Origin: Scatosoma sp045124465
GTDB taxonomy: Bacteria > Bacillota > Clostridia > Christensenellales > Borkfalkiaceae
Length of the DNA stretch: 64,000 bases
NCBI GenBank assembly: GCA_045124465.1
Contig: JBGVLV010000032.1
Span: forward strand, 10,466 to 74,465
Direction of reading: 5' to 3'
Program-made: the position numbers and the translations under genes
The notes under the pieces: generated by a model
Told to the model about the DNA's origin: nothing
The model's database searches: none
The model's input: the letters and a program-made list of their open reading frames with translations, nothing else
In this document: piece by piece, positions 42,941 to 51,852 of the stretch
How positions within the stretch are numbered: the stretch's first letter is position 1
Layout: every line of letters begins with the position of its first letter

Positions 42941-42964
42941 ACCCTTCCCGTACGAGAAGGGTTT
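42941..42964 (+). terminator. Short hairpin after the Asp23 gene
   Basis: ACCCTTC and GAAGGGT form a seven-base stem followed by TTTCC. A weak terminator that would let part of the transcripts reach nusB. Confidence 0.5.
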
Positions 42965-42989
42965 TCCGCATATTTACACGGAGAGAACT

Positions 42990-43412
42990 ATGAGAAATGC
43001 AGCGAGAGAAGCGGCGCTTAATATCGTTTTTGCACAGCAATTCAATACCGATTGCCTCGACGCTTTAAAAAAGAAGGTATTCAAACAATTTAAACTCGAA
43101 AAAGAGGACGATATCCTTTTTGCGGCGGATCTGATCGCGGCGGTGGAGGAACACCGCGCCGAACTGATAGAGGGTATCGAGGCGGCTTGTCATCACTATA
43201 AAGAAAACCGTATCAATCCCACGGATAAAAGTATTTTGCTGATCGCGATGGCGGAGATCAAATATTTCGACGGTATACCGCCCGTCGTTTCCGTTTCGGA
43301 GGCTACCGGGCTTGCGAGAAAATACTCCACCGAGAAAAGCGCCGATTTCGTAAACGGCGTGCTGTCGGGCGTTATCAATAAAAAAGTCGGTGATACGAAT
43401 GAAGATAATTGA
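42990..43412 (+). CDS. nusB: Transcription antitermination factor NusB
   Basis: A 140-residue all-helical NusB: the start NAAREAALNIVFAQQF and the later NPTDKSILLIAMAEIKYFDGIPPVVSV and EATGLARKYSTEKSADFVNGVL blocks are typical. It acts with NusE in rRNA antitermination. The folD start lies inside its end. Confidence 0.95.
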   Translation: MRNAAREAALNIVFAQQFNTDCLDALKKKVFKQFKLEKEDDILFAADLIAAVEEHRAELIEGIEAACHHYKENRINPTDKSILLIAMAEIKYFDGIPPVVSVSEATGLARKYSTEKSADFVNGVLSGVINKKVGDTNEDN

Positions 43413-44229
43413 CGGCAAAGCGCTTGCCGCGCGGCTTCGCACGGAGCTTAAAGAAAAAATAGCCGCGCAAGAAAAGACGGTGGGGCTTGCGGTCGTCATC
43501 GTCGGGAACGACCCCGCGTCGCAGATATACGTTCGGAATAAAGTCAAAGCCTGCGCGGAAGTGGGAATACGCTCGTATACTTACGAACTGCCCGAAACGA
43601 CGCCGCAAACCAAGCTCGAAGAGCTTTTGGACGAGCTTGCAAACGACGAAAAGGTGAACGGCATTTTGTTGCAGCTGCCTTTGCCGAAAGGGTTCGACGC
43701 GGAGTCGGCTATGTCGCATATCCCCGTAGAAAAGGACGTGGACGGTTTTTCGGCGGAAAATCTGGGGCTTTTGACCTTGCATAAAGAAACCGTCGTCGCC
43801 TGCACGCCGCTCGGCGTTATGGAACTTTTGAAAAACGAAGGGATCGAATTGAAAGGCAAACGCGCCGTCGTGCTCGGTCGGAGCGATACGGTGGGAAAGC
43901 CTATGGCGATGCTGCTTTTGAACGCGGACGCCACGGTGACCGTTTGTCATAGCAAAACGGAGAACATAAAGGAAATTTGCCGCGACGCCGATATTCTTAT
44001 TTCGGCGGTAGGCAAAGCCAAATTCGTTACGGAAGATATGGTGAAAGAGGGCGCGGTCGTCATAGACGTGGGAATGAACCGCGACGAGAACGGAAAACTT
44101 TGCGGCGACGTGGATTTCGAAAACGTCAAAGAAAAGACTTCCTATATCACGCCCGTACCCGGCGGCGTAGGTCCGATGACGATCACGATGCTTATGCGAA
44201 ACACCTGTCTGACGGCTTTTAAAAAGTAA
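43399..44229 (+). CDS. folD: Methylenetetrahydrofolate dehydrogenase/cyclohydrolase
   Basis: A 276-residue FolD. The Lys of the active site is in IYVRNKVKACAEVGI, GRSDTVGKPMAMLLL is the nucleotide motif and TPVPGGVGPMTITMLM the C-terminal signature. It interconverts one-carbon units on tetrahydrofolate. ATG 43399 overlaps nusB. In Bacillus the next genes are xseA and xseB; here ispA follows after 10 bases. Confidence 0.96.
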   Translation: MKIIDGKALAARLRTELKEKIAAQEKTVGLAVVIVGNDPASQIYVRNKVKACAEVGIRSYTYELPETTPQTKLEELLDELANDEKVNGILLQLPLPKGFDAESAMSHIPVEKDVDGFSAENLGLLTLHKETVVACTPLGVMELLKNEGIELKGKRAVVLGRSDTVGKPMAMLLLNADATVTVCHSKTENIKEICRDADILISAVGKAKFVTEDMVKEGAVVIDVGMNRDENGKLCGDVDFENVKEKTSYITPVPGGVGPMTITMLMRNTCLTAFKK

Positions 44230-44239
44230 GGAGTAAACA

Positions 44240-45121
44240 TTGAACGACTATAATTCTCGTTACGAACACTATCTGACGACCTTTGAAACGTACGCAAAAG
44301 CGTACGCAGACAAACTGACGACAAAACCCCAAGTTTTGGGCGAAAGTATGAAATACAGCCTGCTCAGCGGCGGAAAACGTATCCGTCCCGTGCTTGCTTT
44401 GGCTTGTGCGGAAACGTTAGGTCTGCCCGCGCGCGAGATATTGCCTTTTGCGTTGGCACTGGAAATGATACACGTGTACTCGCTCATTCACGACGATCTT
44501 CCCGCTATGGATAACGACGACTTCCGTCGCGGAAAGCCTTCCAACCACAAAGCGTTCGGCGAGGCGAACGCGATCCTTGCGGGCGACGGACTTTTGAACG
44601 AGGCGTACGGCATTTGTTTCAACGAGAGTATGAAAGGGGAAAAGTACGCGCTTGCCTCCAAATTCCTCAACGAATGTGCGGGTGTTTACGGTATGATAGC
44701 GGGTCAGTCCGCCGACTTGTATTTCTCCTCGAACGGTAAAGAGGTAACGGAAGAAGACCTTTCTTACGTATACGAGCATAAAACGGGCAAGCTGTTGCTC
44801 GCGCCCGTCGCGATCGCGAGTATTTTGAGCGACAATAAATATTATTTGCCGTTGGAACGGTTCGGGAAATTGCTCGGTCGATTGTTCCAAATGACGGACG
44901 ATATTCTCGACGTTACGGGCAATTTCGACGAGCTTGGAAAATCCGTCGGCAAGGACGAAAAGGAAAACAAGCTCACTTGCGTAAGACTGTACGGGTTGGA
45001 GGGCGCGAAGATACGCGCGGATATGTGCGCGAGCGATTGCCACACCGTACTCGAAGGGATAGACGGAAACACGGAATTTTTACACGATACGATCGACTAC
45101 GTGCTTACGCGTAGTAAATAA
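44240..45121 (+). CDS. ispA: Polyprenyl (farnesyl/geranyl) diphosphate synthase
   Basis: A 293-residue enzyme with the first Asp-rich motif in HDDLPAMDNDDFRRGKPSNHK and the second in FQMTDDILDVTG. Chain-length region residues suggest a short-chain (C15) product. TTG start after AAGGAGTAAAC. Works with the dxs product downstream and IspH to make isoprenoids. Confidence 0.93.
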   Translation: MNDYNSRYEHYLTTFETYAKAYADKLTTKPQVLGESMKYSLLSGGKRIRPVLALACAETLGLPAREILPFALALEMIHVYSLIHDDLPAMDNDDFRRGKPSNHKAFGEANAILAGDGLLNEAYGICFNESMKGEKYALASKFLNECAGVYGMIAGQSADLYFSSNGKEVTEEDLSYVYEHKTGKLLLAPVAIASILSDNKYYLPLERFGKLLGRLFQMTDDILDVTGNFDELGKSVGKDEKENKLTCVRLYGLEGAKIRADMCASDCHTVLEGIDGNTEFLHDTIDYVLTRSK

Positions 45122-45151
45122 GCTCCGAAAATGGAACAGGAGAAAAAGGCT

Positions 45152-46882
45152 ATGTTGAAAAAACTGCAAACTTCGTCCATTAAGGAGTGTTCGTCGAACG
45201 AACTCAACGTTTTATGCGACGAACTCAGACGGGTCATCTATGAAACGGTCATGGAATGCGGCGGCCACCTTGCCTCTAATCTCGGCGCGGTGGAATCGAC
45301 GGTCGCGCTCTTTTACGTTTTCGACTTCCCCAACGATAAGATCGTGTTCGACGTGGGACATCAATGCTATGCGTACAAGCTTTTGAGCGGCAGAGCGGAC
45401 AGATTCTCCACGCTCAGAAAGGCGGGCGGTATTTCGGGCTTTCCCAAACGTAAGGAAAGCGAATACGACTGCTACGATACCGGTCATGCGGGAACGTCCG
45501 TGTCCGCGGCGATAGGTCTTGCCAAAGCGCGGGATCTTATAAAGGAAGAACGTAACGTTATCGCGTATATCGGCGACGGTTCGTTCAATAACGGACTTGT
45601 GTACGAGGCGCTCAGCAGTCTGAAAATTCTCGATACGAATATTTTGATCATTCTCAACGACAACGGTATGTCCATTTCCCCGACGGTCGGGGGAATGTAC
45701 GAGGTCATCTCGCAAATCAGAACGAGCGGTCGGGAGGAAAATATCCGACTTTTGGAAAGTTTCGGGCTGACCTACCTCGGCGTGAAAGACGGTAACGACG
45801 TAGACGAGATGGTAGAGGCGTTGACGGAGGCGAAATCGCTTTTGAAACACGGTTCGGTGCTGTTGCATATCGTTACGAAAAAGGGCAAAGGCTACGAGTT
45901 CAGCGAAGAACACCCGACGAATACGCACGGCGTACCGCCCGTAGGCTCGCCCAAAGAAAAGGAATATTCCGAAGTCCTCAGCGAAAGCCTTTGCGCGATT
46001 GCGGAAAAGGACGATAAAATAACCGTCGTATCGGCGGCGATGAAAGAGGCGCTCGGCTTGTCGGAATTCTTCGAAAAATACCCCGAACGCGCGTTCGACG
46101 TGGGTATTTGCGAAGAAAACGCGTCCGTTTTGTGCGCGTCGATGGCAGCGGGCGGTCTCAAACCGTATTACGCGATCTATTCCACGTTCTTACAGCGCGC
46201 GTTCGACGAGATCATTCACGACGTTTGCGCGCAGGATATGCCCGTTACGTTCTGTATCGACCGCGCGGGAATATCGGGCGCGGACGGGGAAACGCATCAG
46301 GGCGTTTTCGATCTTTCCTATCTTTCTTTGATACCGAATCTTACGATCGCCGTACCCAAAGACACCGAAGAACTCAAAGCGATGCTCGCGTTCAGTGCGA
46401 CGTATCCGCATCCGCTCGCTATACGCTATCCCAGAGCCGGGAAGGTCGTATTTTCGTCGGACGAGCCGCTCGAAGTGGGGAAATGGGAGTATTTATACCG
46501 AGAAAATGCGGAAAAGAACGCAAAAGTCACCGTCGTCGCAACGGGCGAACGCAGTCTGATCATTACGATGAAAGTATTGCAAAGCTTAAAAAAGACGGGC
46601 AAAACGTTCGACGTCGTGAACGCCCGTTTCGTAAAACCGTTGGATAACGGATTTTTACAAAACCTTACGAGCGAATATCTCGTGACCGTCGAGGACAACG
46701 TATTTTTCGGCGGTTTGGGCGCAATGATAGACGGGGAAGTAATGCGAATGGGGAAACGTTGCGTCGTAAAGAATTTCGCTTACCGCGACGAATTTATCCC
46801 GCAGGGCAAGGTTTGCGATCTGCAAAGCGAATACGGCGTGGACTGTAAGGAGATCGAACGCTATCTTTCGGAGATACTGTAA
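45152..46882 (+). CDS. dxs: 1-deoxy-D-xylulose-5-phosphate synthase
   Basis: About 576 residues. The thiamine diphosphate motif is GDGSFNNGLVYEALS with NDNGMSISPTVGG; HLASNLGAVEST and VGHQCYAYKLLSGR are the N-terminal blocks; DVGICEENASVLCASMAAGG carries the catalytic Glu. Somewhat shorter than the usual 620. ATG 45152 follows AGGAG; an ATG at 45131 is also open. First step of the non-mevalonate pathway. The stop overlaps the tlyA start (TAATG). Confidence 0.92.
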   Translation: MLKKLQTSSIKECSSNELNVLCDELRRVIYETVMECGGHLASNLGAVESTVALFYVFDFPNDKIVFDVGHQCYAYKLLSGRADRFSTLRKAGGISGFPKRKESEYDCYDTGHAGTSVSAAIGLAKARDLIKEERNVIAYIGDGSFNNGLVYEALSSLKILDTNILIILNDNGMSISPTVGGMYEVISQIRTSGREENIRLLESFGLTYLGVKDGNDVDEMVEALTEAKSLLKHGSVLLHIVTKKGKGYEFSEEHPTNTHGVPPVGSPKEKEYSEVLSESLCAIAEKDDKITVVSAAMKEALGLSEFFEKYPERAFDVGICEENASVLCASMAAGGLKPYYAIYSTFLQRAFDEIIHDVCAQDMPVTFCIDRAGISGADGETHQGVFDLSYLSLIPNLTIAVPKDTEELKAMLAFSATYPHPLAIRYPRAGKVVFSSDEPLEVGKWEYLYRENAEKNAKVTVVATGERSLIITMKVLQSLKKTGKTFDVVNARFVKPLDNGFLQNLTSEYLVTVEDNVFFGGLGAMIDGEVMRMGKRCVVKNFAYRDEFIPQGKVCDLQSEYGVDCKEIERYLSEIL

Positions 46883-47673
46883 TGCGCGCGGATAAATATT
46901 TCGCCGACAAATTCGGCTCGCGCACCAAAGCGGCGGAGGCGGTCGAACGCGGGCTTGTTCTCGTCAACGGTAAAACCGTCCGTCCCAAGGACGAAATAAA
47001 GGAAACGGACGAGATCGTATTTCTCGAAACGGAAAACCGTTTTGTTTCCAACGGCGGTTATAAACTCGACAGAGCGGTGACGGAGTTTTCGTTGGATTGT
47101 AAGGCGAAAACGTTCGTCGATATCGGCGCGAGCACGGGCGGTTTCACCGATTGTCTGTTGCAAAACGGCGCGAAAAGGGTGTACGCCGTGGACGTGGGCG
47201 AAAGCTTGTTGCACGAACGCATCGCAAACGATCCGCGCGTCGTACGTATGGAGAATACGAACGCGAGATATTTGCAAAAAACGGACTTTCCCGAACCGAT
47301 CGACGGCGTCGTTACGGACGTGAGCTTTATCTCTTTGCGCCTTATATTTCCCGTTATCAAAGAACTTTTGAACGGGAACGGCGAGGCGGTCGTACTTATC
47401 AAGCCGCAATTCGAATGTGAGAATAAAAATATCGGAAAAAGCGGTATCGTACATCCCTCGGCGCACGCGGGAATCGTCAAAAAGGTACTCGGTTACGCCC
47501 GCGAAAGCGGATTGTTTCCGTTCGGTATCGTCAACGCGCCCGTGCGGAAAGGGAAGAATATCGAATACGTTTTGTATGTCAAAAATACGCCCGTCGGCGC
47601 GCGCTCGGAAAAACAGGTCCTGGAAGAAGTAGGGAACTTTGTCAGGCATAACTCTTTGGGCGAATTAAAATAA
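46882..47673 (+). CDS. TlyA family rRNA methyltransferase (YqxC-like)
   Basis: A 263-residue protein with an N-terminal S4 RNA-binding domain (residues 1-60) and an FtsJ/RrmJ-type methyltransferase domain (FVDIGASTGGFTDCLLQNGA). TlyA proteins add 2'-O-methyl groups to rRNA cytidines. Its place between dxs and nadK/argR is the Bacillus yqxC position. Confidence 0.92.
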   Translation: MRADKYFADKFGSRTKAAEAVERGLVLVNGKTVRPKDEIKETDEIVFLETENRFVSNGGYKLDRAVTEFSLDCKAKTFVDIGASTGGFTDCLLQNGAKRVYAVDVGESLLHERIANDPRVVRMENTNARYLQKTDFPEPIDGVVTDVSFISLRLIFPVIKELLNGNGEAVVLIKPQFECENKNIGKSGIVHPSAHAGIVKKVLGYARESGLFPFGIVNAPVRKGKNIEYVLYVKNTPVGARSEKQVLEEVGNFVRHNSLGELK

Positions 47674-47693
47674 CGTTTACTTTGGAGAAAACG

Positions 47694-48500
47694 ATGAAGA
47701 TCGGTGTTTTAGGCAAAATATCAAAAGTAAAAAGCGAAAGTACGATCGAAGAGATCGTGGCGTTTTTACGTTCTTTGGGGTATGAGACCTCGCGTTTTTC
47801 AACGCCGTCGGAAGTGCAGGGCGTGGACGTGGTCGTCGTGTTGGGCGGCGACGGGGCGATCTTACATTCCGCATTGCCCGCCGCGCAAAACGGCGTGCTT
47901 ATCATCGGTATCAATTACGGAAATCTCGGTTTTTTAACGGAATACGAGAAGGACGAGCGGGAAAATATAAAAGAACTGCTCGCGCAGATCGAGGCGGGAA
48001 CTTGTCGTATTTTAAAGCGTAGCTTATTGCAATGCGAAGTTGCGGGAAAGACCTTTTTCGCGCTCAACGAGATCGCGTTGCAACGGGATTCGGGGCTGTA
48101 CGCTGCAAAATCCACGCAAATACTTCGTTTGTCCGTCGATACGAACGAGGGGCGGAACGTCGTTTCGGGCGACGGGCTTTTGATCTGTACGCCGACTGGT
48201 TCGACGGCGTATTCTCTCTCGGCGGGCGGGGCAATACTTACGCCCGAAGTGCCCGTGTTTATGATGACGCCCATCTGCGCGTTTTCTATGCGGTCAAGAC
48301 CGATCGTATTTTCCGATTCGGAGGAATTTACGATCCGCGTAACGAAAGGCAAAGCGGCGCTTTGCGCGGACGGGTACGCGATGGCTGGATTGCCCGAAAA
48401 CGCGGAAATACGTATCAAAAAAGCGCCGTTCACGGCGAATTTCCCCGTTCGGGAGAATTCGGACTTTTTTGCGAAGGTCAAAAATAAATTGAATGAATAA
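47694..48500 (+). CDS. nadK: NAD kinase
   Basis: About 268 residues. The GGDGAILHSA motif, the NYGNLGFLTEYE block and TPTGSTAYSLSAGG are the defining elements of NAD kinase, which makes NADP. The ATG at 47694 follows TTTGGAGAA. One base change from canonical P-rich MSPICAHS region (MTPICAFSMRSRPIV). Confidence 0.93.
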   Translation: MKIGVLGKISKVKSESTIEEIVAFLRSLGYETSRFSTPSEVQGVDVVVVLGGDGAILHSALPAAQNGVLIIGINYGNLGFLTEYEKDERENIKELLAQIEAGTCRILKRSLLQCEVAGKTFFALNEIALQRDSGLYAAKSTQILRLSVDTNEGRNVVSGDGLLICTPTGSTAYSLSAGGAILTPEVPVFMMTPICAFSMRSRPIVFSDSEEFTIRVTKGKAALCADGYAMAGLPENAEIRIKKAPFTANFPVRENSDFFAKVKNKLNE

Positions 48501-48533
48501 AAGGGAACGAAAGATGAAAAGGAGTAGGGAAAA

Positions 48534-48986
48534 ATGTTAAGATCGGCAAGGCACGCAAAGATCCTCGAAATCATTTCCCGCAAAGAGATCGAAACGCAGG
48601 AGGAGCTTTGCGCGGAACTCAACGCTCTCAACCTCGTCGTTACGCAAGCGACGATCTCGCGGGATATTCGCGATCTCCACCTTTTTAAGGTGGCGGGGAT
48701 AGAGAAAAAGTATCGGTATGCGTATATCAACGACGGGGAAAGCGAAATATCGCCGAAGATGAAAAGTCTTTTCCGCGATTGCGTCGTTTCCGTCCGCACG
48801 GCGAAAAACCTCGTGGTCGTGAAAACGCTCACGGGCAACGGCGCGAACGCGGGTACGGTCGTCGATAAACTCAATTACGAGGGTATCGTCGGTTCGGTGG
48901 CGGGCGACGATACGCTGCTTATCGTTTGCGAAGACGACGAACGCGCGGTATCGGTCGTAGAAAAGATCAACGATTTTATGAAATAA
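48534..48986 (+). CDS. argR: Arginine repressor ArgR/AhrC
   Basis: A 150-residue repressor. N-terminal winged helix with TQEELCAELNALNLVVTQATISRDIRDLHL, C-terminal hexamerisation and arginine-binding domain with GTVVDKLNYEGIVGSVAGDDT. In the Bacillus order argR-recN-spoIVB. AAGGAGTAGGG precedes the ATG. Confidence 0.94.
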   Translation: MLRSARHAKILEIISRKEIETQEELCAELNALNLVVTQATISRDIRDLHLFKVAGIEKKYRYAYINDGESEISPKMKSLFRDCVVSVRTAKNLVVVKTLTGNGANAGTVVDKLNYEGIVGSVAGDDTLLIVCEDDERAVSVVEKINDFMK

Positions 48987-48995
48987 GGATCGTCT

Positions 48996-50696
48996 ATGTT
49001 ATCCAGATTGAGCATAAAAAACGTAGCGTTGATAGAAAACGCGGACATAACGTTCGGCGAAGGTCTGAACGTGCTTTCGGGCGAAACGGGCGCGGGAAAA
49101 TCGGTCATTCTCGATTCCGTGAATTTCGTTTTGGGCGCGAAAGCCGACCGTACGATGATCCGATACGGCGAAACGGAATGTATCGTGAAAGCGGAATTTT
49201 CCGTTTCCGAAAACTCCAAGGCGGTGCAGGCGTTGCGCGAACTGGATATCGACTCGGACGGGGAGATAATCATTTCCCGTAAATTCACCGAATCGGGCAA
49301 AAATTCCGTGAAAATAAACGGAAACGCGGTTACGGCGACGATGCTCAGAACGGTCACCGACAGTCTCGTGGACGTACACGGTCAGAGCGAGCATTTCTTT
49401 TTGCTTAAAGAGAGCAACCAGCTCAAAACGTTGGATAGCGTTGTCGGCGGGGAGCTGACGGAAGAAAAGGAAAAACTCGCGACGCTTTTGCGCGAAGATC
49501 GGGAGATCGACGAACGGATATCTTTGCTCGGCGGCGACGAACAGGAACGCGGCAGACGTTTGGATATACTCAAATTCCAGATAGACGAAATAGAAAGCGT
49601 AGATCTTCGGGAGGGCGAGGAGGAAGAACTGCTCGCAAAACGCAATAAGATAAACAACCTCGAAAAGATCATTTCTTCTCTCCGCGAGGCGACGGAGGCG
49701 TTGTCGGGCGAAACGGGCGTTCTGGACGGTTTGCGGTACGCAAACCGCGCGTTGTCCGCGATTTCGAAACTCGACGAGTCTTACCAGACCGTATGCGAAA
49801 AACTGGAAAGCATCGCCATCGACGCGGACGACGTTGCGGAAACGCTTTCGGATATGGCGGAGGAGCTGTATTTCGACGAAAACGAGGCGCAGGAAACGGA
49901 AACGCGCTTGGACGCGATACGTAGCTTAAAGCGCAAATACGGCGCGAATAAAGGGCAAATAGACGAGTATTTGGAAAAGATCCGTGCGGAATACGAACTG
50001 TTGTCCGATTGCGAGGGTCAATACGCCGTTCTCACCGCGCAAAAGAGCAAAGTTTTGCGTAAGATCTACGAAATATGCCGTAAGATGACCGCGCTCCGCA
50101 AACAACACGGCGAGGCGTTCTGCCGTCGGGTGACGGAAGAACTTAAAACGTTGAATATCGAACGCGCGCAGTTTGCGATCGAGTTCGGGGAATACACCGA
50201 AGAGGATGCGGAAAAAGCGAATTCCAACGGTTTGGATACCGTCCGTTTCCTTTTCTCGGCGAACGCGGGCGAGCCGATGAAACCGCTCGGAAAGATCATC
50301 AGCGGCGGCGAAATGAGCCGGTTTATGTTGGCGGTGAAAACGCAGCTTTCCGACGTCAACGAGATCTCCACGTATATCTTTGACGAGATAGACGCGGGTA
50401 TCAGCGGAAAAACGGCGAAAGTGGTCGGGGAAAAGCTCGCGCGTATCGCCAAAAATACGCAGATCATCGCCGTTTCGCACCTTGCGCAGATCGCGGCTAT
50501 GAGCGACGAGGAGTTCCTCATCGAAAAGCGGGAAGAAAACGATAAAACGGTCACGCACGTGTATTCTTTGGACCGTACGCAAAAGACGAAAGAACTCGTA
50601 CGTTTGCTCGGCGGAACGGAAAAGGACGAATATGCGTTGAAACACGCGGAAGAATTGCTAAAACAGGCAAAAGAATACAAGGATTCCATTTCTTGA
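48996..50696 (+). CDS. recN: DNA repair protein RecN
   Basis: A 566-residue SMC-like protein. Walker A is GETGAGKSVIL, followed by a long coiled-coil region (about residues 150-350); GKIISGGEMSRFMLAVK is the signature and FDEIDAGISGKTA the Walker B. It helps repair double-strand breaks. Nine bases separate it from argR. Confidence 0.95.
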   Translation: MLSRLSIKNVALIENADITFGEGLNVLSGETGAGKSVILDSVNFVLGAKADRTMIRYGETECIVKAEFSVSENSKAVQALRELDIDSDGEIIISRKFTESGKNSVKINGNAVTATMLRTVTDSLVDVHGQSEHFFLLKESNQLKTLDSVVGGELTEEKEKLATLLREDREIDERISLLGGDEQERGRRLDILKFQIDEIESVDLREGEEEELLAKRNKINNLEKIISSLREATEALSGETGVLDGLRYANRALSAISKLDESYQTVCEKLESIAIDADDVAETLSDMAEELYFDENEAQETETRLDAIRSLKRKYGANKGQIDEYLEKIRAEYELLSDCEGQYAVLTAQKSKVLRKIYEICRKMTALRKQHGEAFCRRVTEELKTLNIERAQFAIEFGEYTEEDAEKANSNGLDTVRFLFSANAGEPMKPLGKIISGGEMSRFMLAVKTQLSDVNEISTYIFDEIDAGISGKTAKVVGEKLARIAKNTQIIAVSHLAQIAAMSDEEFLIEKREENDKTVTHVYSLDRTQKTKELVRLLGGTEKDEYALKHAEELLKQAKEYKDSIS

Positions 50697-50758
50697 AACG
50701 GATAAAAAGAGAATAGAAACGCTCGACTTGCACAAATTACCTTTTAACGGAGGAAAAT

Positions 50759-51766
50759 ATGCGCAAGTTGAGTTTTTTTATATTAGGGCTATTATTGTCC
50801 TTCGCGTTTGCGTTTTGCGGCTACGACGTCGTAACGACTTCCGCGGACGCGAACCTTGTCTATATAGGAGGTATGTCGGCGGGCTTTACCCTTAAATCGG
50901 GCAGACCGCAGATCGTCGGTTTTTGCGAGATCGTCACCGAAAACGGCGTCAGCTCTCCTGCGGCGAGCGCGGGTCTGCGTACGGGCGACCGTATCAATAA
51001 AGCGGCGGGCATAAAAGTGGAGAGTATCGCGCAATTAAACGAAATCGTCCATAAAAGTCAGGGAAAGCCCATTACTTTCGAGATAGCGCGCGGCGAGGAA
51101 ACGTTCGAAGTTTCCATTACGCCCGCCAAAGATAAGACCAACGGTCAGTACAAAATAGGTATCCTTGCCCGAGATAATATCTCCGGTATCGGAACGGTAA
51201 CGTATATCGATAAAAACAACGGCAGATTCGGCGCGCTCGGTCATTCCGTCGTGGGGGAAAACAAACGCGAATTACAAATTTCCGACGGTATCGTATACGA
51301 ATGCAGTATCGTCGGCGTTTGCAAGGGCGTTCGCGGCAAAGCGGGCGAACTTCGGGGAATGTTTTTAAGCAATAAAACGTTCGGAACGGCGGAAAAACTC
51401 TGCGATTGCGGTATTTTCGGGCAAATTTCCGACAGTTTCAACGTAAACGGGCTTGCTTGCGCGGAGGCGGATTCGGCAAGAGCGACCCCGGGAAACGCGT
51501 ATATCTATTCCACGGTGAACGGCGTAACGCCCGTGAAATACGAGATCGAGATCGTAAAAGTCGATAGAAATAATAAAGAAAACAAAAATTACGTCATCAA
51601 AATAACCGACGAAACGTTGATAAACGAAACGGGCGGGATCGTGCAGGGAATGAGCGGCAGTCCCATTCTCCAAAACGGCAAACTCATCGGCGCGGTCACG
51701 CACGTGTTCCTGAACGACCCCACGAGAGGGTACGGCATCGATATTCAAACGATGATGCGTGAATAA
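50759..51766 (+). CDS. spoIVB: SpoIVB serine peptidase (sigma-K checkpoint)
   Basis: A 335-residue protein with a membrane anchor (residues 5-22), a PDZ domain (about 55-125, GVSSPAASAGLRTGDRI) and the SpoIVB peptidase domain: catalytic His162 in GALGHSVV and Ser in QGMSGSPILQNGKLIGAVTH. In sporulation it signals from the forespore to the mother cell. In Bacillus and most Clostridia spo0A follows directly; here a terminator and a D,D-carboxypeptidase follow. Confidence 0.95.
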   Translation: MRKLSFFILGLLLSFAFAFCGYDVVTTSADANLVYIGGMSAGFTLKSGRPQIVGFCEIVTENGVSSPAASAGLRTGDRINKAAGIKVESIAQLNEIVHKSQGKPITFEIARGEETFEVSITPAKDKTNGQYKIGILARDNISGIGTVTYIDKNNGRFGALGHSVVGENKRELQISDGIVYECSIVGVCKGVRGKAGELRGMFLSNKTFGTAEKLCDCGIFGQISDSFNVNGLACAEADSARATPGNAYIYSTVNGVTPVKYEIEIVKVDRNNKENKNYVIKITDETLINETGGIVQGMSGSPILQNGKLIGAVTHVFLNDPTRGYGIDIQTMMRE

Positions 51767-51772
51767 TAGAAA

Positions 51773-51813
51773 ATTATGTCACACATAATTATTATGCGTG
51801 ACATAATATTTTT
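51773..51813 (+). terminator. Large inverted repeat after spoIVB, probable terminator
   Basis: ATTATGTCACACATAAT (51773-51789) and ATTATGCGTGACATAAT (51791-51807) are inverted repeats with one mismatch, followed by ATTTTTAAG. It would end the argR-recN-spoIVB transcript. Confidence 0.7.
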
Positions 51814-51852
51814 AAGACGTCACACAAACAATATAAAAACGGGAGTGGAAAT

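Noticed and set aside
51773..51807. Large palindrome after spoIVB considered as an operator
   Set aside because: It lies after the stop codon and is followed by a T run, so a terminator explains it better.
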